Of a DNA stretch of 64,000 bases, positions 31,098 through 39,878 are shown piece after piece; within the stretch, counting starts at the first letter, position 1, and every line of letters begins with the position of its first letter. The position numbers and the translations under genes were made by a program. The notes beneath the pieces were generated by a model. The model ran no database searches. It had not been told where the DNA came from and worked only from the letters and a program-made list of their open reading frames with translations. Origin of the DNA: Chitinophaga sedimenti (GTDB lineage: Bacteria > Bacteroidota > Bacteroidia > Chitinophagales > Chitinophagaceae); NCBI RefSeq assembly GCF_023156195.1, contig NZ_JAKUKA010000001.1:2170001-2234000 (forward strand), read 5' to 3'.

Positions 31098-32075
31098 TTA
31101 TCCCATCACATTAGCGCGTGAACGAACGTCCTGCTCCAACACAGCCTTTAAATCATCTTCCGACGGTAATACCAGACTGTAACTGGATGCGAATAAATGC
31201 TTACTTTCTTCCAGCACACTGTACTTTACAATGGTCTGGTCTTTTTCTTTACACAGGATGATGCCGATGGTCGGCTGATCATCCGGGCGTCGCTTTAAAT
31301 CCTCGAACATCCGCACATACATGTCCATCTGCCCGATATCCTGGTGCGTGAGTTCCGTTACTTTCAGATCGATGAGTACGAAACACTTCAGGATATAGTG
31401 ATAAAAAACGAGATCGATATAAAACTGTTTCGTTTCTGTTTTGATACGGTACTGGCGGGCCACGAAACAAAAGCCGGTACCGAGTTCGAGCAAAAAAGAC
31501 TGGATATTCGCAATGATAGCTGACTCGATATCGCTTTCTGAATAAATGGCGGGGTCGTCCAGCCCGAGAAATTCCAGTATATACGGATCTCTCACTATGT
31601 CTTCCGGCGCTCCTGGTTCGGCTGGCAAACTTCCAGCTACTAATAACCGCTCAAAATGCTTTGTGGAAATGTTTCTTTCCAGCTGCCTCGAGCTCCGGGA
31701 GTTATCTACGGCGGCACGCGCGTAATACGCACGTGCGGTACCATCGTCCACGCGAAGCAGTATACGGTAATGCGTCCAACTTAATTCGGGACGCAGTGCG
31801 TCCCGAAATGGAAACGCCTGATAAAACTGGCGGATACGGCGAAGCTCTCGTTCATCGAATCCTTTACCGAATGCTTTTGTCAGCTGTTCGGCGAGCTGCT
31901 GCAACAAGGCGGCTCCATAATCGGCCCGGTCTGCACCCTTCTGCTCCTCCTCCACTATCCGCTTGCCAATTCCCCAGTAGGCGTGCACCATGGCCACATT
32001 TACCGCGCGACACGCAGCGTTACGGGCAGTATGGAGCAGTTGCTTTATATCTGAAACAAATGTTTTACTGAGCAT
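31098..32075 (-). CDS. YhcG/DUF1016-type PD-(D/E)XK nuclease-domain protein
   Basis: About 325 residues and intact. N-terminal DUF1016_N (VNVAMVHAYWGIGKRIVEEEQKG, SWTHYRILLRV) and C-terminal nuclease domain (LGTGFCFVARQYRI, FYIDLVFYHYILKCFVLIDLKV with the D...D-x-K core, GQMDMYVRMFED, PTIGIILCKEKD). YhcG-like proteins often lie in accessory or restriction-type regions, and the biological substrate is unsettled. ATG 32075 is preferred over TTG 32081. Confidence 0.88.
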   Translation of the reverse strand: MLSKTFVSDIKQLLHTARNAACRAVNVAMVHAYWGIGKRIVEEEQKGADRADYGAALLQQLAEQLTKAFGKGFDERELRRIRQFYQAFPFRDALRPELSWTHYRILLRVDDGTARAYYARAAVDNSRSSRQLERNISTKHFERLLVAGSLPAEPGAPEDIVRDPYILEFLGLDDPAIYSESDIESAIIANIQSFLLELGTGFCFVARQYRIKTETKQFYIDLVFYHYILKCFVLIDLKVTELTHQDIGQMDMYVRMFEDLKRRPDDQPTIGIILCKEKDQTIVKYSVLEESKHLFASSYSLVLPSEDDLKAVLEQDVRSRANVMG

Positions 32076-32099
32076 AAACAAAGAGGTTGATAAAAAATA

Positions 32100-32121
32100 C
32101 CGGGGCGCATAAACGCCCCGG
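32100..32121 (-). terminator. terminator downstream of the 32.1-32.7 kb gene
   Basis: CCGGGGCG (32100-32107) pairs with CGCCCCGG (32114-32121). Read on the minus strand it is followed by TATTTTTTA. Confidence 0.85.
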
Positions 32122-32134
32122 CTGATGATTCCGA

Positions 32135-32701
32135 TTATTGCAGTACTACTTCCTGCGAAGTCTCATTGCCCGGCATATCGGTAGCCGTTGCTACGAGGCG
32201 ACAGCCTGCGGGAGTCGCGTTTGCCACGGTAGACACGTAGCGCCAGTTGCCAGCTTCGGCATCTTCCACAGCAGCGCCGCTTTCGATCACATCTCCGGCA
32301 GCACTGAAGATTTCTACCTGCACACTGGTTACACGGCCGTTGTCACGGGCATCCACAATAATGGGAGTTCCTACTTCGCCAGAGTAACCTGTCGTATCGA
32401 TTACGTCAATTTCCGGCGCCTTCATGTAATCGGCGTGCGCCATGTTATAGGCAGTATTGCCGCCAATCCTAATAGATTCATAAAATGGAAGAAGTGCCGC
32501 GTTTCTGATGGCCTTGTATCCATAGGCAGCTGCCGCTTTAAAACGGTTAATTGCTGCAAGCTGCTTCTCTGATGGCGGGCCACTCCTTTTAGGTGCGTTT
32601 TTACAGATTACTTCTTTACCATTAATGTTACGTACAGTCACCTGGTCGCTAAACTTACCACTGGTGCCTGAACTGATTGCATTGAAACCTTTTCTGATCA
32701 T
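32135..32701 (-). CDS. unknown protein, paralogous family member D (basic N-terminus, Ig-like C-terminus)
   Basis: 188 residues, not recognised with certainty. The N-terminal segment IRKGFNAISSGTSGKF...NGKEVICKNAPKRSG matches the member at 36465. A helical middle follows (AAINRFKAAAAYGYKAIRN), then ADYMKAPEIDVID and a beta-sandwich with VTSVQVEIF and ATDMPGNETSQEVVL. The overall plan recalls the DUF6266-type GxxGKxGxxV start, but I cannot confirm this. No signal peptide is seen. Its promoter carries the same direct repeats as the A-B-C operon at 37.1 kb. Confidence 0.7.
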   Translation of the reverse strand: MIRKGFNAISSGTSGKFSDQVTVRNINGKEVICKNAPKRSGPPSEKQLAAINRFKAAAAYGYKAIRNAALLPFYESIRIGGNTAYNMAHADYMKAPEIDVIDTTGYSGEVGTPIIVDARDNGRVTSVQVEIFSAAGDVIESGAAVEDAEAGNWRYVSTVANATPAGCRLVATATDMPGNETSQEVVLQ

Positions 32702-32734
32702 AGAATTTTACTTTTTGGGTGAATAATTATAATG

Positions 32735-32802
32735 CAAATATGGGGGTCAAAAATGCCGTTTGCCATATCATTTTGTCGCAAAAAGAGTCATTTTCTCGCA
32801 AA
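32735..32802 (-). promoter_or_regulatory. promoter of member D with AraC-style direct repeats
   Basis: On the plus strand TTTGTCGCAAA (32772-32782) and TTTCTCGCAAA (32792-32802) are direct repeats 20 bp apart. The minus-strand -7-like CATATTTG covers 32742-32735, leaving 29 nt to the nearer repeat. GCCATATCATTTTGTCGCAA (32762-32781) is identical to 37130-37149. Confidence 0.7.
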
Positions 32803-32878
32803 GTGATTTTGTTAATTTTTTGGTTAGACGCGGCCGCTTCGTTAATTTTAAAAGGCTAGGCCAATCAAATCATCGTCT

Positions 32879-34209
32879 ATGAACTATAAGAATGTTATCA
32901 GCCTAACTCAGTTATACTCAGAAAGTTTCGAAGAAATAAAAACTATCATCCAACAGGACAAAGACCAATTAATTGTGGGATCGAATGTGACTGAACTACT
33001 AGAGTATTATTCAGATCGAATTCCGTTTGAACCTGTTGAACTAGATCCTGTTAAAAGTCCCGAGATAGAATTTGACACGGAGACACGACTAATTCGCGCG
33101 GATCAAAGAGAATGGGGCTATCAAAATGAAGGAGATATCAATTATGAATATGAATTTGCCAAAGTGACTATTCCAATTAAGCGTTATGAAAAAATACATC
33201 AACTAATTAAATACCGTGGCTCGTCATTTTCCCTGAGTTGGTCGCCAAGTGAAGCCAATTGGACACCAACGAAGATCACTGTTAAAGTATATATCAAAGG
33301 TTATAATCTTCATAAAAGCGACGACCAGATTAAAAACGATATAGACTTCCAAATTCGCCAAGTCAAATTATGGATTGAGAATATAAATAATAGCATCTCG
33401 ATTGAAAATGAGAGAATACTTGCACAAATACACGAATTCATTGTCCACCGGCAGCAAAAACTTCAGAATGACAAATCGAAACACGCATCTCTTGCACGTC
33501 AAATAGATATCCCATTAAAAGTCCGAGAAGATGAAGCCACGAAGAGAATTCAACTAGATACGAAGCCGTTAGTAAAAAAATAAAGCCAACTCCCTCGGTT
33601 CGGGAGGACTATCAACTGGACAGAAAGAAAGTGCTGGATATTATACAACTATTGGATAACCAAGGACGGCAATTTGAGAAAACGCCAAAAACTTATCGTA
33701 GTTTTGGAGAGGAAGATCTAAGAAATGTGCTATTAGTATCTCTTAACGCAGTTTTTGAGGGAAAGGCTACGGGCGAGACATTTATACAAAAAGGAAAATC
33801 TGACATCTACTTGAACATAGACAAAGGCAATATACTTGTATGTGAATGTAAAATATGGGGTGGCGGAAAGAAATACGGAGAAACAATAGATCAACTTATA
33901 AGATATTTGACATGGAGACAAAACTATGGCATTATCATAACATTCATACAAAACAAAAGTTCAACCGCAATACTGAAAGCTACGGCAGATGCTATTAAGT
34001 CCCACCATAGTTACACGGGGAATTACACGTCGCTTAACCAAACTCACTTTAAATCGGATCACGTTTTACCAAATGACGACCAAAAATCAGTCGAATTCCA
34101 CCACCTTTTTATAATCTCTACTACGAATAGGGAGAAACATCAAGTTTTCTTCCATCTGGCGTCACTCAAAAACTGCGTATCGATTTTTGTTAATTTTTTG
34201 GTGAAGTGA
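32879..34209 (+). CDS. PD-(D/E)XK endonuclease-like protein, AT-rich (one frameshift)
   Basis: The repaired protein has about 443 residues. Residues 1-230 form an unrecognised alpha/beta domain. The C-terminal part carries a nuclease core: EEDLRNVLLVSL (helix with Glu), KGKSDIYLNI (Asp), LVCECKIW (E-x-K), then QLIRYLTWRQNYGIIITF. One A is missing in the run 33574-33580, and its addition gives VKKIKPTPSVREDYQL and joins the two parts. Base composition is clearly more AT-rich than its neighbours, which suggests transfer. No methylase is adjacent, so a stand-alone defence or recombination nuclease is possible. Confidence 0.7.
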
Positions 34210-34288
34210 ATATGCTTATCTAATTTTAGACTGCTTGCTTACACCGTTTATCGTCTCGGGATTTTTCCTAACCCGAAACGAATACACC

Positions 34289-35291
34289 ATGATTTTCGAA
34301 TTTTCCACGTCCCCGGAGACACCGACGGTTACCATTAATTATCCCGCTCGGCATGACTTTTCCCAGATGATTCATCTCAATCCTGTAAATGAAAGCCGGC
34401 AAGGGAACAATCGTCTTTTGCAGCAACAGGAATACGCCATTTACAGCACTATCACCAAACATCATTTTCTGATACAGCAGGACGCGAAACTCTGTATGCG
34501 TAGCGATGTTCCGCTCATCAACCTTTTTACACGCTTAAAGGGCGGGCCAGCGTTTACCATGAACAACTCGGCATTATCCACCTGGACGAAGGCTATTACT
34601 TTCTGTATTACTTACCGGCTGGTGAACACCCCGTTCAAATCACAACCAGCGACTGCGTTACGATGAAGGTGGAAATAGATATGAAGATGCTTGCTACCTT
34701 AAAAGACCAGCATCCTTACCTGGCTCAATTTCACAAACATTCGCAGCATACACCTACCGTTGGCTGGCGCCTGCCGCGGATGCCTACATGTGGCGAAGGA
34801 AAGAGATTGCTAAAGAACATCACGAATAGCAAACTAGAACATGTAAAACGCGCGATGTTCATGCACCGAAGCGTAGCCATGCTGCTGGCGCTTTACATCG
34901 ACGACCTGTCGCGAACCAACCAGGATGCTACCCCCGTTATATTTTCAATGAAGACGAAATGGCCCGGCTGAGGGCAATGGTCGAAGTGTTGGGCACTGCC
35001 AAATACCGTAAGTTCAGTGCCAGGAAGGTGGCCCGCATATTCGGTTTCTCTTATTGCAAGGCTGTAGAAGGAATAAGGTGGATATGCAATGGAAAGGATA
35101 TCCGAACCATCACAAATGAAAGAATTGCAGACGAAATAGCCCAAAGGTTGATAGAAACGAATGACACGCTGGAGCAAATTGCTGTTGATCTGGACCTGGG
35201 GGAAACATCTAACGTCCGGCGGTCTTTCCTTCGCGTAAAGGGTATTAGTCCAGCTGAATACAGAAAAAAAAATCGCCGGGACCAAAACTAG
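34289..35291 (+). CDS. AraC-family regulator embedded in the paralogous-gene cluster (two frameshifts)
   Basis: About 334 residues. Residues 1-140 look like an AraC-type sensor cupin (FLIQQDAKLCM, IIHLDEGYYFLYYLPAGEHPVQ). The C-terminal HTH pair is FSARKVARIFGFSYCKAVEGIRWIC and TLEQIAVDLDLGETSNVRRSFLRVKGISPAEYRKK. One base is missing at 34540-34542 and at the T run 34942-34945. It lies between gene D and the convergent A-B-C operon whose promoters share paired direct repeats about 21 bp apart, the usual spacing for AraC half-sites, so it is the likely regulator of both. Confidence 0.8.
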
Positions 35292-35298
35292 TCCCGGC
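35275..35298. terminator. bidirectional terminator between the AraC gene and member C
   Basis: GCCGGGAC (35275-35282) pairs with GTCCCGGC (35291-35298) and overlaps the AraC stop. On the minus strand a run of nine T follows. Confidence 0.85.
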
Positions 35299-35323
35299 TT
35301 GTTATTATTATACCAAAACAACG

Positions 35324-35851
35324 TTATGAAACAAAAACCTTACGCGTTACATTACCCGGCAGGTCGGCAGCCGTCACCACTGCCGTACACATTTTAAAAC
35401 CCGTATCGCGATTACTGAAGCGGTAGCGCCACCAGGGAAGATGATCGGCTATCACTGCCGGGCCGCCCTCCAACAAGCGCCCCTCTTTATCATATACCTG
35501 CACGTTCACGGCTACTACCATCACATCATCTTCTGCCCACACATGCAGGCTTGCGGGGCCTCCCTGTATTTTCCTAATAACCGGCGCGTGATAGAAATCT
35601 GATACTGCCTTTTTGTACGCAGACACCTTATTATTGCAAAGCCGCTGGTAGATGGCACGGATATCAAGATCCTGCAAGATTGTCTTAGCGAAGACAGCTG
35701 CTTTCGCGACAGTGCGAATCAGCAGAGGCTGGTCATCCACAAGGGGTAACACCGCATGCAGCGGTAGCTCGCATACCTCCAGTCTACCATTGGGTGTACG
35801 ACTTACACCTTTAATACTTTCATGTCGTGGGTCAGGAGCGGAAAACATCAT
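35324..35851 (-). CDS. unknown protein, paralogous family member C
   Basis: 175 residues. It lacks the FNAIS...GKF start but keeps the later blocks: helical KAAVFAKTILQDLDIRAIY, AVSDFYHAPVIRKIQ, VAVNVQVYDKEGRLLEGG and VTAADLPGNVTRKVFV. Its ATG overlaps the stop of member B by four bases (ATGA), so the two are translationally coupled. Function unknown. Confidence 0.7.
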   Translation of the reverse strand: MMFSAPDPRHESIKGVSRTPNGRLEVCELPLHAVLPLVDDQPLLIRTVAKAAVFAKTILQDLDIRAIYQRLCNNKVSAYKKAVSDFYHAPVIRKIQGGPASLHVWAEDDVMVVAVNVQVYDKEGRLLEGGPAVIADHLPWWRYRFSNRDTGFKMCTAVVTAADLPGNVTRKVFVS

Positions 35852-36434
35852 ACAGTAGTCTTTTGAGGGTCAGCAATAAGATGCATTTCAGCCCCCACCA
35901 TGTTACAGGCCATGTCTGCGGCATACACTTCTATACGCCCGCCCATCCACTTTACATTGCGGCGCTGAGTCGTATAAGTAAAAAACAAATCGTCCCCTAT
36001 TATTGATGCCTCACCTTTCTCTACCAGCCTGCCGCTTCCATTGTAGATGTGGACTAACACATGCTTTACAATAAAATCGTCCTCTACGTCTATCATAATC
36101 TTCTCCTCCATCTGACCGCTATAATCAGCGACGATATTATTAAATCTCGGGGTTGATTATAGTCTGCCACGATCCGGTCATATAGCGTACCTCCTGCGGG
36201 GACCGTAGCAAAATACAAACGGCTTAGTTCGCGGAAATCCGGTCGCAGCACCATGCGTGCATACAACGATGCCTTCTGGTAGCGGAAGTGAAGACGGGGT
36301 TTGCGTTCCCGCTTCAACAAATCTTCGCCGTGTGGCCGGAAATCCAATACTTGTAGCTGGCCGTCGGCTTTCTTAAAAAGTACCTTTTTGGAAACAATGT
36401 TCCTGGTAATAAAACTTGTAACAACAGTTCTCAT
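35848..36434 (-). CDS. unknown protein, paralogous family member B (one frameshift)
   Basis: About 195 residues after adding one base to the G run on the plus strand near 36149-36152. This changes a broken end into NQPPRFNNIVADYSGQMEEK and aligns it with the LQAPVIHNVEIGDSGI part of member A. It continues VKHVLVHIYNGSGRLVEKGEA and AADMACNMVGAEMHLI. The N-terminus (MRTVVTSFITRNIVSKKVLF) differs from A and D. It is the middle gene of the A-B-C operon. Confidence 0.68.
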
Positions 36435-36464
36435 AAACGAAAATTTAGGATATGGAAAAAGAAA

Positions 36465-37091
36465 CTATCCGTTGGGGAGGAAAGAACTTTCGCCAGCGAT
36501 CATATCGCTAACCGAATTAAAACTAACAGCAGGCGGGTACAATACACTTTCACCTTCCAGCACCACTTCTCTTACCGCTTCATTGCCCGGCTGATCTTTT
36601 GCAGACACTACTATCCGGCAGCCATCCAGCTGCTGCTTACCGGGTACGTATGACCAGGTTGAATCATCCTGCTGCGTAGCCTGTCCGCCTTCCACCAGCT
36701 CACCATTGCGTTTGTAGATTTGCACCTTTACACCTGCTACCTTAAAGTTGTCCGTAGCCGTTACCGTGATACCACTGTCCCCTATTTCCACATTGTGGAT
36801 CACGGGCGCCTGCAGGTAGTCGGCTATCGCGAGGTTATGTACGTTCAATGAGCCATGCAGCCCCGCCTTATAAATAGCATGCAAAGCAGGCGATTTACGC
36901 ACCTTCGCTGACCATAGCGCAGCATCCCGGAAGTTCGCTTTCGTACGCTCCTGGGCCTCCGTGCCCTTGCCAGGGCGTTTGCGTGGGGCCTTCGCGATAA
37001 TCTGCTTACCGTAGCGGAAATACACCACTACCTGTTTACCGAATTTGCCGCGGGCGCCGGTGGATATTGCGTTGAACGACTGCTGGATCAT
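36465..37091 (-). CDS. unknown protein, paralogous family member A
   Basis: 208 residues and intact. It starts IQQSFNAISTGARGKFGKQV with a basic stretch RYGKQIIAKAPRKRPGKG, helical middle (ERTKANFRDAALWSAKV), NLAIADYLQAPVIHNVE, then a beta-sandwich with VAGVKVQIYKRNGELVEGG and VVSAKDQPGNEAVREVVL, and a 28-residue tail absent from D. The start at 37091 is fixed by alignment with D and by the promoter at 37103-37171. No signal peptide or catalytic motif is visible. Confidence 0.7.
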   Translation of the reverse strand: MIQQSFNAISTGARGKFGKQVVVYFRYGKQIIAKAPRKRPGKGTEAQERTKANFRDAALWSAKVRKSPALHAIYKAGLHGSLNVHNLAIADYLQAPVIHNVEIGDSGITVTATDNFKVAGVKVQIYKRNGELVEGGQATQQDDSTWSYVPGKQQLDGCRIVVSAKDQPGNEAVREVVLEGESVLYPPAVSFNSVSDMIAGESSFLPNG

Positions 37092-37102
37092 TTGCTTTTT
37101 TA

Positions 37103-37171
37103 CAAAGATGAGGGGGCAATAGGCGTTTTGCCATATCATTTTGTCGCAAAAAAGAGTCAATTTGTCGCAAA
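37103..37171 (-). promoter_or_regulatory. promoter of the A-B-C operon with AraC-style direct repeats
   Basis: TTTGTCGCAAA occurs at 37140-37150 and again at 37161-37171, 21 bp apart. The minus-strand -7-like CATCTTTG lies at 37110-37103, leaving 29 nt to the nearer repeat, the same distance as upstream of member D. Confidence 0.75.
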
Positions 37172-37416
37172 CTGCGGTCTGGATGGTTCAGTGATGGTTC
37201 AGCGTGGGTTCGGTGATGGTAGGATACCGATAGCAGGCCCATAATTTATTGACATAAGTCAATGTTATTGTATTGAAAAAGTCTTTGATTTGCAAACAGA
37301 AAATATGATCCCCGATTGCTTAAGACATACCGCAGACAGTAAACGAATTACAAGCAAGCCCTGAATTTAGCCTTTCGATCAAGCAATGTTTATTACTAAC
37401 ACCAAAAATCCATCTT

Positions 37417-37593
37417 ATGGCAGACGATCTTAAAAACACCGGGAAACAAGACGATATCCGCATCAACGTAAACCAGTCGTGGGAATTGAAAGACTGGTGT
37501 CAGAAGCTAGGTGTAACGCCCGATCAATTGAGAGAGGCCGTGAAGGCCGTTGGGCCGTTGGCAAAGAATGTGAAGGCGTACTTTGCGCGTTGA
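37417..37593 (+). CDS. DUF3606 small protein
   Basis: A 58-residue protein starting MADDLKNTGKQDDIRINVNQ with WELKDWCQKLGVTPDQLREAV, the typical DUF3606 helical domain. Function is unknown; such proteins are frequent, short and often stress-associated. No partner gene is adjacent. The following stretch 37594-37883 shows no gene, only a small hairpin AGCCGGGTA/TACCTGGCT near 37764-37788. Confidence 0.85.
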   Translation: MADDLKNTGKQDDIRINVNQSWELKDWCQKLGVTPDQLREAVKAVGPLAKNVKAYFAR

Positions 37594-37883
37594 TCTGGCA
37601 CGTAAAGCTATCGGAATGAAGTCTTATCGGTATCGATGTACAGCATGTTAGAGCGGGGCCGTAGTACACCTGAAACTATCTTCCCGGCGGCCAGTACCGC
37701 GAATATTGTATAGGGGGTTGAAACGCCGGGGCGAATAAAAAAGGTGACAAATATCTATACTCAAGAGCCGGGTAGTCTTACCTGGCTAATCATTCACTTA
37801 CATCCGATAGTGCCGACTAAAAATAATTGGTTATTGGAGAAAAGATAAAAAGCCGGGTATTCCTGCCCGGTTATATACTTCGT

Positions 37884-38108
37884 TTAATAATCTACCAGTA
37901 CCTTCAGTTTAACCCCTAATGCAAAGGCTAACTTATTTAGCGTTGTATAAGACAGATTTATCTGCCCTTTTTCAATTTTACTGATATCGCTTTGATCAAT
38001 GCCGGAAAGCCTCGCCAAATGCCCCTGTGTCAAACCACTCTTCTTTCTGTGCGTTCGAATATTTTCACCCAATGGCGCTAAGATCTCTATGTCCGTTTTA
38101 TCAACCAT
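37884..38108 (-). CDS. XRE-type helix-turn-helix regulator
   Basis: 74 residues consisting almost only of an HTH_3 domain: ENIRTHRKKSGLTQGHLARL, GIDQSDISKIEKGQINLSYTTLNKLAFALGV. It is divergent to a small gene at 38211, with a perfect palindrome between them. The size and arrangement recall antitoxin-like or autoregulated switch proteins. Confidence 0.88.
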   Translation of the reverse strand: MVDKTDIEILAPLGENIRTHRKKSGLTQGHLARLSGIDQSDISKIEKGQINLSYTTLNKLAFALGVKLKVLVDY

Positions 38109-38137
38109 TTAAGACGAATTTTATAACAAAATAAATA

Positions 38138-38177
38138 GGGCTTAAAGCCCTTATTTTAGAAAATATCAGTAAATTTG
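38138..38177. promoter_or_regulatory. palindromic operator and -7 box between the XRE gene and the small gene
   Basis: GGGCTTAAAGCCC (38138-38150) is an inverted repeat with 6-bp arms, 30 bases from the XRE start. A perfect -7 box TAAATTTG for the plus-strand gene lies at 38170-38177. The XRE protein probably binds here and controls both directions. Confidence 0.65.
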
Positions 38178-38210
38178 AGTGTAATGTTTTTCTGACCAAA
38201 ACGCTCTACT

Positions 38211-38452
38211 ATGGCCAATTTCGTTAACCCGAAAACTGCTTCCAAAAACACTGCAGCATACATTGCAGATTTCTTTGAATGCTATCCTGCTCCACAACAT
38301 GCCAAGCATAAACTTTGGGAACTGCTGATCGCAGCAATGGGTAGTCAACATGCGGACATGTGGGATGGTGATCAACGAGCAGATATGCTTTTTTCATAGA
38401 ACAATGCAATAATATCTTCGATGCCGTCTATGAGGCTAATGGACGGCAATGA
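38211..38452 (+). CDS. small unknown protein paired with XRE regulator (one frameshift)
   Basis: About 80 residues after adding a T in the run 38389-38394, which turns the end MLFS into MLFFIEQCNNIFDAVYEANG. It starts ANFVNPKTASKNTAAYIADF and has FFECYPAPQHAKHKLWELL, with no known domain visible to me. It is divergent from the XRE gene across a palindrome. No toxin motif can be named. Confidence 0.55.
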
Positions 38453-38478
38453 GGGTTAAAAGTACAGAAATATTTGTA

Positions 38479-39045
38479 TTAAATATTGGATCGAATTCTG
38501 CTCAGCGTCTCCTCACTGATACCCAGGTACGAGGCAATGTGCTTCGCAGCAGCTCTATTAATGATTTCGGGCTGGCTATTTAACAAGAACAAATACCTGT
38601 CGCGCGCCTTTTCTTTTCGGAGGTTAAAAAGCCGTTCTTCGCTTAGTATGTAATACTTAGTGGTCAGGACACGCCCGATTATATTGAATTCCATGAAGTT
38701 ACGGTAGATAAACTGAAGTTCGTCATAGCTGATCCCATGAACAATGGTGTCTTCCAGCGCCACGATAGTATCCTGGCTAGGCACCTGTAGATAAAAGCTT
38801 TCCGCTGAAATTATCACATCATCCTCCTTCATAAACCAGGAAGTTACACTGCGTTCGTTTTTTTCATAATAGCAATGAAGCAGGCCCTTTTCTATGAAAT
38901 AAACATACCTGCATACCCGACCGCGTTGCAGCAACACGGATCTTTTTGGAAGCTGTTTAGTAACAAGTATTGATCGCAGGTGTTCCTCGAGCTCAGGGGA
39001 CATTGGGTGAATACTGTTCAACATACTGAATAGTCGGTCGCACAT
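38479..39045 (-). CDS. Crp/Fnr-family regulator
   Basis: 188 residues. A cyclic-nucleotide-like beta-roll (LPKRSVLLQRGRVCRYVYFIEKGLLHCYY) and the C-terminal HTH (AAAKHIASYLGISEETLSRIRSNI) are typical of the short Bacteroidota Crp/Fnr proteins. There are no Fe-S cysteines. The target is unknown, since neither neighbour is obviously linked and the TTGCC palindrome found near the other two Crp genes is not seen here. Confidence 0.88.
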   Translation of the reverse strand: MCDRLFSMLNSIHPMSPELEEHLRSILVTKQLPKRSVLLQRGRVCRYVYFIEKGLLHCYYEKNERSVTSWFMKEDDVIISAESFYLQVPSQDTIVALEDTIVHGISYDELQFIYRNFMEFNIIGRVLTTKYYILSEERLFNLRKEKARDRYLFLLNSQPEIINRAAAKHIASYLGISEETLSRIRSNI

Positions 39046-39878
39046 AATAAGGGGTTTAATTGATTGGGACTTTTAAATGATTTAAAATTGGACATGTGTT
39101 AACTGACTCAGAGGGCTATTGAAAAGAACTCGGCTCGCCACACATAAACGGACAATATATCTTCAGCCTTTCTACTGCGTCGGGTAGGTACATAGCGTAT
39201 GGTTTCGTGGAATTGCTGCAAGCCTATACTAGAGACTGTGCAAAAATTAAAGGCCGCAATATAAAGACAGAAAACATTTGAGGTGAGGGCGAATAACGTC
39301 ATTCACAATCAGTTAACAAATTTGCGCACTATGAGACGAGTGTTAATTTATAGACGTTAGAGGACAAGCATTACTATAAAGGCCGCAGTATACCACTGCG
39401 GCCTCGTCCTTTATTGTGCCGACATAGACCGGCGCAATAAACCACATTAGCTCCGTTGGCCTGGACATTCAAGAATAGAAGCTGCCACTACCATCCTTCC
39501 TGTAGATAAGGCAAACGGTTCAATTTCTACATGCAGAGATAAAAGAAAAAACAGTAATGACAAAGGCAAACTGATTCCTCATAAGCAAAAAAAAGAATGT
39601 AAAAATTGCAAATTTGAATGTTTGCTCTCATCCCAAGAAACGACTAAACGTATTAAATACATCTATAAATGTACCTACCACACGTTTTAGACAATATCAC
39701 TAAGCATTTTTAAAATTTCTTGATTTTTGTCAAAAAATGCTATTCATAAAAACAGTTGATTTGCATTCAGAACGAGCATAAAATTCATTTCCCCCAATTT
39801 CATAAGACATCCCTTCCGAAACGGTGAGAGCTCCATAAAAGAGGGAATTACCCTATAACTGATACCAAAAAGAACGAA
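39046..39878. other. AT-rich intergenic region, no supported gene
   Basis: I see no convincing coding frame in these 830 bases. It holds a strong hairpin, AGGCCGCAGT (39380-39389) with ACTGCGGCCT (39395-39404), without a clear T run. The minus-strand frame at 39108-39302 has no protein-like features. The region separates the Crp gene from the AT-rich lipoprotein pair and may be a junction of transferred DNA. Confidence 0.5.

Noticed and set aside
37764..37875. Two short hairpins after the DUF3606 gene as attachment sites
   Set aside because: They look like weak terminators, and no integrase or matching repeat elsewhere was found.
39108..39302. 64-codon minus-strand frame in the gap after the Crp gene
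   Set aside because: Composition is unlike a protein, there is no ribosome site or promoter, and it shows no relation to neighbours.
39380..39404. Perfect 10-bp hairpin as a terminator or small RNA
   Set aside because: There is no T run and no promoter in position, so I list it only as part of the intergenic region.
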